In this document: positions 1-9,376 of the stretch, in pieces
How the letters are laid out: each line of letters opens with the position of its first letter
Numbering within the stretch: the stretch's first letter is position 1
Assembly: GCF_000143415.4 (NCBI RefSeq)
Contig: NW_003314280.1
Span: forward strand, 777,262 to 841,261
Direction of reading: 5' to 3'
DNA length: 64,000 nucleotides
Source of the DNA: Selaginella moellendorffii
Lineage: Eukaryota; Streptophyta; Lycopodiopsida; Selaginellales; Selaginellaceae
The notes under the pieces: generated by a model
What the model was told of the DNA's origin: nothing
Seen by the model: the letters and a program-made list of their open reading frames with translations, nothing else
Databases searched by the model: none
Position numbers and translations under genes: made by a program

Positions 1-1019
1 CCTCGTCAGCGCCTATGTCTTGCTCCGCCGGAATGCAGGCAACTCCTGCACACGAAGGGTTCCTGGCCACTGCACCGCGGAAGAACTTCTCCGCCGTGGC
101 CTTTTCATGGCCAGTTCTGGCCAAGCGCATTGCGAGCTGGAACGCGGACGCAGCCGTCTCGTCACTGAACACAACCTGTCCATGCTGCATCGCCGCGGAG
201 TAGCTTCCCAGTGCCGCCCCATGCACCCACGCAAAGCTTGCATACATGTAGTTTCCGGTCTCCAAAGCCATGCGACCAACATCTCGGGTTGCTGACTGTT
301 GAGCATCAAGGATCGCCGACAGGATCGCCTCATGAGCTTCCTTGCTCCTCCACTGTGCCAAAGCCAGCCAAGGGTGCGCCTCCCACCAAGCTGGATTCAA
401 TTCCAGAGCATGTTTTAGATAATGCGTGGCTTCCTTTGCAGGAGTCTGTGTACGCATCATATTCAGCTCCTCCCCCAGTATCAAAACGGCGAGTCTAGTC
501 TCGACGAGGCAAAGCATGGCAGCATCCGTGCTCGTCTGGAGCTCGGCCAGCAGCTGATCCTTTGCCATGCCACGTCCAATCTCTCCATGGCGCTGTTGAT
601 CTCGTCGATGCAATCACTCGCTCTTGCAGCTTTTCCCACGCCCAATCCAGCGGGAACCAGGTCCGACAGGCAACAATGAAGTTGGGGAGCCAGCAAAAGT
701 CGCCGAAGTATCGGCCATAGTCGTAGTAGCCCCTGAGTGATGCACTGTCAAGCAACTCATCCCACTTCTCCTTGGTGATATTCCCATACTTGTTGGAGAA
801 GGCTTTAAAAAGCCGCTGAGCCTTGAAAACTTCTACATGGCTCGGCTGCTTGAACGAAGTAGCGACGCTCTTCGCTGCCGGCCATTCTGGCTCACCTGAA
901 GAAGAAGGACCGACCATCATAGCAAAGGCCGCCCGGCTCAGATTGGTTTCCGTAACGCTTCGGGACACGTGGCCGTTGCATGGTGAATCGTACATAGGAT
1001 TTTGGTTGCATTTTTCCAT
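1..1019 (-). pseudogene. TPR-like protein gene, frame-disrupted, cut by the window edge
   Basis: An ATG at 1019 opens a minus-strand frame that reads convincingly as protein to about 620, with Trp- and Tyr-rich stretches such as GYYDYGRYFGDF and WFPLDWAWEKLQERV. The sense then moves to a second frame (DEINSAMERLDVAW, about 610-570) and next to a third (AKDQLLAELQTSTDAAMLCLVETRL), which stays open to base 1. That last part has TPR-like helices such as ALELNPAWWEAHPWLALAQW and ALETGNYMYASFAWVHGAALG. Two single-base deletions within about 60 bp would explain both frame changes. No splice-site pair fits them. So this is either a recently broken gene or one with assembly errors. I do not recognise the N-terminal half, and the family is not established. 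The 3' end lies outside the window. Confidence 0.55.
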
Positions 1020-1666
1020 TATTTTCTACAGCTCGAGACATAAAGGCATCTGCATGAAAGCTGTTCATAAATTATATCTTGGATCTTCAGGCCTTAGATC
1101 TTCCAGCTGATGCAGACTGCGACATGAGCTCGTGGGAAAATCTTCGAACTTTGAGAGAAGTTCTTTCCAACTCATTCGTCACTTTGGATCTGCGACAGGT
1201 GCTGTTGGCCACACACGAGTTCTGGATCTTCGCATAAATCTTGTGTCTAAGCTCTGAGCCTCAAAAGAGTAAGCGGACCTCGTCCCTCTGTCGAGTGAGT
1301 TGAAAGAGGCTTGTATCCACAGTCCCGGAGTTACGTGCTAATTCGCATCTATTCGCCGACACTCCCATCGCCAGGGATCAGAACCAGAACAAGTTTTCGT
1401 GTAGATTGCCAAGTTGGGGTCGCTCTAATGAGGATGTTTTAGGATATTACTCTTTTCATTCCAGTTGCGTATTACCGAATCATATAAACTTGGAATTTAT
1501 TTGAAGTAAACGCTACAAAGATTGAGCTCAAAGCTTTTGGTAACCCTGGTCACGTGGTCAAGACCGGTCAAGTAGTCACAGCTGGCACTTTAAATGTTGA
1601 GAACTTGCCTGATGGAGGTTTGGCCAGCGGTAACTTGGATTTCGAATGCTAGACAAGAAAATGTAT
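1020..1666. other. Intergenic spacer, no gene seen
   Basis: No reading frame of coding character was found on either strand. A palindromic G-box core CACGTG lies at 1551-1556. The spacer would carry the 5' flank of the disrupted gene to its left and the 3' end of the PPR gene to its right, because both are on the minus strand. Confidence 0.5.
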
Positions 1667-3658
1667 CTAAACTGGATGATCCTGGTTGACAAAAATGTTA
1701 GACAAGACCACATACGGAGTCGCCTTGTCGTCCTCAATCCAATCCATGGATGCCGCCTCTCCACCTCCTTCCAGATCCAAGAGCCGTGAAGCAGCACGCT
1801 GGCCGCACCCTAGATCACCATGGATCCCACTGCAGCACAACAAAGTCCTCCAAGACACGAGATCAGGCTCAAACGGCATAGACTCCGTGAGCTCTTCCGC
1901 TTGCTCCAGCATCCCCGATCGACCCAGAAGATCAATCATGCAAATGTATTGATCCAAGCTTCGGATCATCGCAAAGCTCTCCTCAATGTCCAAGAAGAGC
2001 TGGAGCCCGACCTTCAGGAGCCCCTTGTGGCTACATGCCGAGATAGCGATGTTGAAGGTAACACCGTCGGGATCCTCGCCCTGGGCGAGCATCTCCCAAA
2101 AGGCCGCCAGCCCAAGCAGAGAATGCCCGCTTTGGGCATATGCTGCAATCATCCCATTCCAAGCCACAAGATCCCTTCGTTCAATACAATCGAAAAGATC
2201 CCGCGCAGTAGCCAGGCAGCCACACTTTGCGTAGAGATTGACCATGACGCTCGTCATTGTCACATCGGCGGCGAGATCCTTGGCGGCGGCCAGCTCGTAG
2301 AGGAGCTTTCCCTCCGCGAGAGCCCTGGCGTGAACGCACGCATCAAGAATGCTGATGAAGATCACCTTGTTGATGGGATACCCGTGGAGATCCATCGACC
2401 GGAAGAGCTCCAGCGATTCCTGGAGATGACCACGCTGCGCGTAGCCCTCGAGCATCGTCCCCCAGGCCACCACGTCCTTGTCTTCCATTCGATCGAAGAG
2501 CCCCCGCGCCTTGCCCAGATCGTTCCTCCGGACGTAGCCATCGATGAGCGCCGTCCAGGAGATCACGTCGCGCTTGGACGGCCCCATGCGCTGGAAGAGA
2601 TCCCGCGCTTCTTCCACTCGCCCGATCTGCGCGTAGCCAGTGATCATCACGTTCCAGGTGACGGTGCTGCGCAGCTCGGGCGGCATCCGCTGGAAGAGCT
2701 CCGCAGCATGATCCATGGATCCGTGCTGCGCGTATCCGGAGATCATCGCGGTCCAAGAGACAACTGTGCGAGCCGGGATCTCCTCGAAGAGAGCCCTGGC
2801 TTGATCAAGATGCCCCTTTTGGGCATATGCGGTGATCATTGCGGTCCACGTGACCACATCCGGCTGGGCGGCTTTGTCGAAAAAATCCCGCGCTTGTTCT
2901 ACGTTGGAATTCTGGGAGATTCCAACAATCATAGTGTTGTATGTTACAACGCTTCTTTCCGGGATCTCATCAAAGAGAGCTTTCGCATCGTCAAGATGCC
3001 CAGACAAGGCAAGTGCTGTGAGCATTGCGTTCCAGGTGATGACGTTCCTGTGGGAGATTCGATCGAAAACAAGCCTTGCGCTTGCGAGATCGCCGTTTTG
3101 TGAGAACGCAGAGATCAAGGAGTTGTAGCTCGCGGTGGTTCTGTGCAGCATCGAATCGAACAGCCGCTTTGATTCGAGGATTTGCCCCTTGAGCCCAAAC
3201 GCGACGATCATCGCGTTGCAAGCGAATGGATCCCACTGTGGCAGCCGATCGAACAGCTTCCTCGCGTCGCTGAATCTCCCGTTCTGGGAGAGCGCCGCGA
3301 GCATGGAATTCCAAGAGACCTCGTTGCGGCAGGGCGCGGCATCGAAGATACTCCGCGCCTCGCGCAGATGCCCGGTGCGGGCATACGCCGAGAGCATGAT
3401 CGTCCAGGAGAAGGAGTTGGGGCTCTCGATCCGATCAAAGGCCGCGCGCGCGGCATCGACGCTGCCGCAGCTGCTGTACATCTGGACGAGGAGATTTCCG
3501 AGGAAGGTGTGGCGATCGAAGCCGAGAGCGGTGAGGTGCTGGTGGAGGGATCTGCCATCGCCGAGGAACTTGGACCTCGCATACTGCCGCAAGAGCGAGG
3601 CGTAGTGTTCTAGCGAAGCCGAGGACAAGCAAGAGGAGGAAGATCGCGCTAAAGCCAC
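1667..3658 (-). CDS. PLS/E-class pentatricopeptide repeat protein, 5' end uncertain
   Basis: The protein is probably organellar and binds single-stranded RNA through helical repeats, each helix pair reading one base. The frame is open for 663 codons. It is filled with short S-type repeats of about 31 residues (NVITWNAML...GHLDDAKALFDEIPER), then a P-L-S run around LEGYAQRGHLQESLELFRSM, and ends in an E-type tail (PFEPDLVSWRTLL, YVVLSNIF). There is no DYW deaminase domain, so if it edits it needs a partner in trans; stability or splicing roles are also possible. The frame has no ATG near its 5' end: it opens with GTG at 3658, three codons after an in-frame TGA, and the first internal Met is about 60 codons in (VQMYSSCG). 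The true start may therefore lie in an upstream exon ending at the AG before 3658. The repeat array itself is intact. Confidence 0.85.
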   Translation of the reverse strand: MALARSSSSCLSSASLEHYASLLRQYARSKFLGDGRSLHQHLTALGFDRHTFLGNLLVQMYSSCGSVDAARAAFDRIESPNSFSWTIMLSAYARTGHLREARSIFDAAPCRNEVSWNSMLAALSQNGRFSDARKLFDRLPQWDPFACNAMIVAFGLKGQILESKRLFDSMLHRTTASYNSLISAFSQNGDLASARLVFDRISHRNVITWNAMLTALALSGHLDDAKALFDEIPERSVVTYNTMIVGISQNSNVEQARDFFDKAAQPDVVTWTAMITAYAQKGHLDQARALFEEIPARTVVSWTAMISGYAQHGSMDHAAELFQRMPPELRSTVTWNVMITGYAQIGRVEEARDLFQRMGPSKRDVISWTALIDGYVRRNDLGKARGLFDRMEDKDVVAWGTMLEGYAQRGHLQESLELFRSMDLHGYPINKVIFISILDACVHARALAEGKLLYELAAAKDLAADVTMTSVMVNLYAKCGCLATARDLFDCIERRDLVAWNGMIAAYAQSGHSLLGLAAFWEMLAQGEDPDGVTFNIAISACSHKGLLKVGLQLFLDIEESFAMIRSLDQYICMIDLLGRSGMLEQAEELTESMPFEPDLVSWRTLLCCSGIHGDLGCGQRAASRLLDLEGGGEAASMDWIEDDKATPYVVLSNIFVNQDHPV

Positions 3659-3689
3659 CTTTGATCAAATCAAACCATGGGAAATCCAA

Positions 3690-4482
3690 TCCTAGCTTTC
3701 TATCAATGATTTGTATGTATCACGGTGGTTGCGTCTCTTTGCAGCGCGCATTGATAAGCTTGACAGTCCATGGATTTTGCGGTTAGAAGTTTCAGAAAAA
3801 AAAAAGGTGGATGGATGGATTTGTCTGTCCGATCACGAGCATTGCCGCGCTGGGGATGAGCGATTAAATTCCCGTGGACTCTCGGCGACAAGGTGTGAAT
3901 CGCGCGAGATTATAAAACAGAGGGGGAAACCCTGTGCGTGATCCATATGGGATGAAAAGAAAAAATGCTCTCTCTGCTATTTAATTCCCTCGATCGCTTG
4001 GTAGGAGTTCTTCGACCACTTGCAGCGAATTTGTGGAGCACAATCGTTGCAACTTGCAAACACGCGCCAAAAAAAAAAACGAAAAGAAAAAACAAGAAAA
4101 GAATTCGCGTCGGGAAGAATGTACGATCGCGAAAACGATGGAAGCTTACAGCCCCACGCTTTCGCAACGATCAGTGACGAGCACTAGTGAAACCATCCTC
4201 TGGAAATCGAACACTCAGGCATCGTGAACAGGAAGAAACGCTTGGATAAACCCAAAACGAATTGGATCACTGATCGCAAACATCGTTGTATGATCCGTGC
4301 GGGGGTCCCGAGCGAGCGAGCGAGCGAGCTATGCGATCCCAAGCACACAAAATTTCTCTTTCCTTGTCGTGATCGCTGTGTGGATCTTCAGCGTGTGCCA
4401 AGCAAGGGGAATAGTGTAGTCCAAAGACGAGGAAAAACAAAGGCAAGAAAATGTGGGTGGGGTTTCTAGGCTATAGTTTATT
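3690..4482. promoter_or_regulatory. Divergent spacer between the PPR gene and the PAS-EDR kinase gene
   Basis: About 800 bp separate the two oppositely oriented genes, so this must hold both promoters. Short A-rich tracts (around 3796 and 4070-4090) and a GAGC microsatellite (about 4311-4330) are visible. I find no coding frame of convincing character. Promoter function is inferred from position only. Confidence 0.4.
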
Positions 4483-5305
4483 ATGGATGAGCAAGAGGAG
4501 CAGCAACATGCGGAGGACGCGCTCGTCCTCTTCCCAGCACCAGCGCCAGCGCTAGCACCAGCAGCAGCAGCGCCGCCACCGCACCAGGTAAGCGATCGAT
4601 CCATGGCCGATTGATTGATCGGCGGCGCGGCCGATCGATCGATCGATGCATCGCCCGCCCTAGCGCCGCCGCTTAGGTGTCTGTGATCGCATATTTCCTT
4701 CGATTCTCCTTCGATCCGTGCTGAATCGCTTGTGGATTTCTGGAATTGCCAGGCTGGGGTGCTGCTGCCTGTGACGGGGTTTCTTTTCTTTCTTCCCGTG
4801 TGTGTGTGTGTGTGTGGGGGGGGGGGGGGAGAGAAGATGAGAGAGAGATAAAGAGCTCTTTTGCCTTTCTTCTTTGTTCTTCTACCACTTCGTGTGCGCA
4901 ACTTGGACTGGAGACTAAGGCCGGATCACGGGCGATGGAAAATGACTGTCCTGAGCACAGAGAAACGCAGAGGTGGTTGTTGGCAGTGATTGGATTGCTT
5001 GCTTTCTTCTCTCGCGGCTCGCCTCTACTTTATTTTCTGTCTTCCCCCTTTATTTTCGGTGATTGATCTTCTTTTCTTCCTTGACGCTCAGGGAGCGGCG
5101 GCGAAGCAGCGGCGAAGATGGTTTCTACGATGCGACTTAGATCCTCGGTGTTTCAGTTCCAGCAACTTGTGGAGAAAGGTGCGAAGCTAGAGATTTATGA
5201 TTTCATGATTTCTCACTTCGTTTCCTCTGTTTTGCTTCCTTCCAGGATCATCATCACCAGCAGCTCGTCGCCTGAGCTTGCGATGAATTGTCATAGCGGT
5301 CAGCG
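4483..5305 (+). other. 5' leader of the PAS-EDR kinase gene with a possible upstream coding exon
   Basis: An ATG at 4483 opens 35 codons rich in Glu/Gln and then Pro/Ala (FPAPAPALAP), ending exactly at a consensus donor CAG|GTAAGC after 4587. In phase it could join 5297, after a TAG acceptor at 5294-5296, and so add an N-terminal extension to the kinase. That acceptor lacks a pyrimidine tract. A second possible exon (about 5091-5177, phase 0, ending AAG|GTGCGA) lies between. The alternative is that 4483-5305 is untranslated leader with small upstream reading frames. The intronic part holds a (GT)n(G)n tract at about 4798-4829 and GATC repeats near 4635. Confidence 0.4.
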
Positions 5306-8300
5306 ATGTTTGGAGGCCACAGGTGCAGCACGGCTGGGCTGAGGCAGCAAATATTACCTGGTGAAGAGCTCGAGGATCAAGCGTGGCTGCTCCGGCCCAA
5401 AGTCTTGGGAAAGCCTGCCGGTACTCCGGATGTTAGCCTCGATGCTTTCAGGGTCTGGAAGTCGGTGGTCTACCGAGGCGCCAGTCTTCCAGCCGGTTTT
5501 GTCGACTTGAAGCAGCTTTATCAGTTTGAGGCACTCGGACAGGCAGTGTTTTGCACCGATCTCCATGGCGATATAACGTACTGGTGTGTATTTTTCGAGC
5601 GCTCCACGCTGGTGGCTTTCCGGACTTACAGCCTTTTCTGTTTTTGCAGGAGCAATACAGCTGAAGCGTTATACCTCTGGAGAAAAGAAGAAGTTAGTGG
5701 ACTGAACGTCCTCAACATCCTTTTCCCCTTGGACGCTCTCAAGTCATCAAAGGAAATCCTTGTTCACGTTGGTCAAGGAAAGCTATGGTCGGGAGAGCAT
5801 GCTTTTCTCAGGCGCGACGGCGTTCTTATCAATACCATGGTTATGAGCAGTCCACTTATGGGTAACGGCCGCCAGATTCAGGGTATTGTTGCAATCTCTT
5901 CGCAAATCGACAAGCCAGGCAGCATGAGAAGCCGAGAACCTGAACGGATGGACTCGGATATATCTGAAAGCTCCATATCAAACTTGGAGCGGGTCGATTC
6001 CATGCAGCAGCACTCCAACTTGCCAGCAGGAACTGGAATCTTTGTAAGTCCGCATGCCTTCGATATTTTCGCGGGATTTTGTGTTTATTCAAGCTTTCGA
6101 TGCAGAGGCTGGGATTAAGTTCCATGCAGTACCTGTTCCGGAGGTTTGGTTTTGGAGCCGCCAAACCCGAAGAAGATCAGGCAGCTGCGGCACAGGACCA
6201 CAAAATGGCGTCTGAATCTTCAGACCTCCTCCACATAAGCTACGGTGGAGAGTATTACTCGGGGAATTCAAGTCGTCAAAACTCGCCACGGATCCAAAGA
6301 GCTTCTGATCCTAACAGCGACGAGAGACTCGGCACTCCTGATCAGCAATCCAGGAGTTACCTTCCATGCAATGAAACCGCTGGGGGGAATTTCATGTCCA
6401 GATTTAACGCTGGTTTACCCGCTGGAGGAGCTTATGGAAATGTCCCAGAGTCACCAAGAAATATCATGGTTGACAGTTGGTACTCACAACAACAACAGCA
6501 ACAAGCTGCCGAAGATGATTTTCATCTTCAAATGGCTCTTTCGCTGCGGGTTCCTTCGGACAAGCCAGATGCAGATGCAGACGATTCCAGTACGAGGACG
6601 GGAAAATCATCTTCCGACGCGACTAAAGCCGAGACTACGTCTTATCGTTATTGGGTAAGTTCAATGACATCTTTCGATACTGCGAACTTGATACGTGCTT
6701 CTCCCTTGCAGGTGACGAGCTCTCTAAGTTACGATGAGTGGATTGAGGATGGCTTTTACGAGCTGTGGGGAATGAGTCCTCATGTCTGGAGCATTTGCAC
6801 TGACTCTTCTGAGCAAGGCCGGATGCCTCCATTGGAATCTCTGCATCGTGTGCATCCATCAGAGGCAGTCTTCGATGTGGTGCTCGTGGACAGAAGTGTA
6901 GATCCCGCGCTGTGTACACTAGAAGACAGGGTGGTCAATCTAGCGTACGAAGCAAACGAAGTCTTTGATTTAGCTTCTCAACTGGGAAAGCTAGTCGCAG
7001 TCGAGATGGGGGGCCCTGCTGCTTCGGACGATGATTTGGTTGAGACGTGGCAGCAAAATCGTTTGAAGCTGATGCAGATCTCCGGGAGTGTGGTTCTTCC
7101 AATCGGACTCATCAAGGCTGGTCTCTCTAGGCACAGGGCTCTTCTTTTCAAGGTGAGTCTTCTCCATGTAATCACCAGTCTTTTAACGCAAGAAGCTGTG
7201 TTTTTCCAGGTGCTAGCAGATAGTGTTGGCCTACCGTGTCGCCTTGTCCGCGGCCACCCCTTCTGTGCCAAGGAGGAAGACGCTTTTGCTCTCGTTAAAT
7301 GCAACAGCGGGAGGTAAATCTTCGTCATGCTCGCGACGTCTAAAGAGCTGAATTTTGTCGTTCCATGTTGCAGGGAATGGGTCGTAGACTTAGTCTGCAA
7401 ACCGGGGCTTTTGCTTCCACCTGAAACAAGAACTCCTGTATCTGCTGGGATGGGAAGCCCTTCTTTGCGACAACCGTCCTCATCCTCCCCCGACTCAGCT
7501 TCTAGTTCCGTTTCTATTAAAAGATCAAACTCTGCGGACGAGCCGCCAAATCCAGAGAAAGGTGAACAGGAAGGCAGGCCGGTGGATTTTATTAGCAAGA
7601 CGACTCGCTTCAAGGAAAGGACTAGAGAGGAACTCATAGCAAAAGCAAGAGAAAAAGAGGTTGACCAACAGAAAGCTATAAAGATGGCAAGTCACGTAGA
7701 TGACTACGAGATCAAATGGGAAGACGTCCATATTGGTGAACGCGTTGGGCAGGGTATGTCAACTCTCTTCCAGTTTTCTAAATTTGCTATTCTAAATTGT
7801 TTATTTTCCAGGTTCTTTTGGAAGGGTCTATCACGCTGACTGGCAAGGCTCCGTAAGTGGATTTTCTAGACTGAGCTTTATGAAACTAAGTTTGGACTTC
7901 ACAGGATGTTGCAGTCAAAGTTTTCCTGGATCAAGACATCAGGTCTGAAGCGCTTGAAGAGTTCAAACGAGAGGTATACTTTCTATCACTCTCTCGTGAT
8001 CTAACTGGTTCGCTTTAGGTGGCAATGATCCGTCGGCTGCGGCATCCAAACATAGTTCTCTTCATGGGAGCGGTCACACAGCCTCCAAACTTATCACTCG
8101 TTACCGAGTTCTGTCCAAGGTATTTCAGACACTCAATTGCCTCCCTTCAAGCAGTTCTTAAGGTGTCAAGTTTGCAGAGGGAGCCTATTCAGGATTCTGC
8201 AAAAAACCAAACTGGATGAGCGTCGACGCCTACGTATGGCCCTTGATGTGGTAAGCATCATGCCAGTTGCACACTTCTTCTCACACGCATGTAATCAGTC

Positions 8301-9089
8301 CAAAGGAATGAATTATCTCCATCGATGCTGTCCCCCTATAGTACACAGGGACTTGAAATCCCCGAATTTGCTAGTGAAGGAAAACTGGACGATCAAGGTG
8401 ATTTATCAAGTGAACAAACTGTGCTGTTGCTTAATAACTGTCCACTGCTGTACAGGTGTGTGATTTTGGATTGTCGCGCCCAAAGAACAACACTTTTCTT
8501 ACTTCTAAAACTGGAGTTGGAACGGTAAGCAGCCGTGCGGATTCTGGCTTTTTGCTTTTTTCTTACCGTGAGACGTGTTGCAGCCCGAGTGGACTGCTCC
8601 AGAGGTTTTGCGCAACGAGCCATCTGACGAGAAGTAAAACATGAACGTCTTCCGTGGCACCAGTGTTTTTAACGTCACTGCGCTTTTCCTTTGTTTTTCT
8701 CTGGACAGGTGTGATGTCTACAGCTTTGGAGTGATTTTGTGGGAGCTTGCGACGCTCCAGCAACCGTGGGCTGGCATGAACTCCATGCAGGTTCGAGAGA
8801 AAAAACAAAGCAAGCTTTTTTGGTTCTAGTTCTAATCTCGCTGTTCCAGGTGATTGGAGCTGTGGGCTATCTAAACCAGAGGCTGCCAATACCCGATCAC
8901 ATCGAGCCGGGGATCATTGCATTGATGCAGGCTTGTTGGTCCTCGTAAGTTTCCAAGATTTCTAATCAAAATGTGCCCCTTTCGTTTTTTTTTTTCTTGC
9001 ACAGAGACCCAAAAGCTCGGCCATCTTTTGGCGAAATAATGCACAAACTAAAGACACTGCCGCGGTACGCCTTTACAAAACAGTCGTGA
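5306..9089 (+). CDS. ANR: PAS-EDR-MAP3K (Raf-like) protein kinase, ANR/ARK type
   Basis: I read 16 exons: 5306-5583, 5650-6043, 6106-6654, 6712-7152, 7210-7313, 7374-7753, 7812-7852, 7905-7973, 8019-8119, 8178-8250, 8299-8397, 8456-8524, 8584-8633, 8709-8790, 8850-8944 and 9005-9089. They sum to 2910 nt and give 969 aa. All introns are GT-AG. A PAS domain spans about residues 70-190 ([21 protein letters not shown]). An EDR1-type domain spans about 360-610 ([28 protein letters not shown]). A Raf-like kinase spans about 702-960, with GQGSFG, Lys734, HRDLKSPN with Asp828, DFG at 846-848 and [11 protein letters not shown], so it looks active. This three-part architecture is that of moss ANR/ARK/CTR1L, which couples ABA and osmotic signals to SnRK2 activation and desiccation tolerance. 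In seed plants PAS- and EDR-type Raf kinases are usually separate proteins. The start at 5306 is the first secure Met; an upstream exon is possible. Confidence 0.88.
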
Positions 9090-9376
9090 GAGTCTCGTGA
9101 AGAAGAAAAGGAGAGTTTCTTCTGTACAAACATTTTGGATGCTCTCTTCTCTCGTGTAATTTAGCATGGTTTTTAGCTCTCATAATTTTACCTTGTGAGT
9201 TTGGGCCCTTTGTGTTGTTATATATTTGCGTCGAGGGTTTTTATTTGCCATGGCGACACGTGCGCTGCCCATGAAGACGAGGTGGCGCCGGCTCTTGGCT
9301 GGGAGCATCCACAGCTCTGCCAGGTTGTAGATCACACAAGTTTCTAGGCTAGAATTAGAGCGAGCGCGCAACACGC
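9090..9376 (+). promoter_or_regulatory. Short spacer: kinase 3' end and SPS promoter, with a G-box
   Basis: Only 287 bp lie between the kinase stop codon and the SPS start codon. A perfect G-box (ACACGTG, core at 9257-9262) sits about 115 bp before the SPS ATG and resembles an ABA-response element. The compact spacing means the kinase 3' UTR and the SPS promoter must nearly abut. ABA or light control of SPS through this box is an inference. Confidence 0.5.
9257..9262. promoter_or_regulatory. G-box / ABRE core upstream of SPS
   Basis: The palindrome CACGTG is preceded by GA and followed by CG, giving ACACGTGCG. This context is typical of bZIP-bound ABRE/G-box sites in plant promoters. Function is not shown. 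Confidence 0.4.

Noticed and set aside
13-333. 106-codon minus-strand frame at the left edge
   Set aside because: The overlapping third minus frame reads far better as TPR-like protein and continues the disrupted gene.
1820-3103. 427-codon plus-strand frame
   Set aside because: It is the antisense shadow of the PLS PPR gene.
4329-4901. 190-codon minus-strand frame in the kinase leader
   Set aside because: It crosses simple repeats (HTHTHTG from the GT tract) and has no domain or homology-like text.
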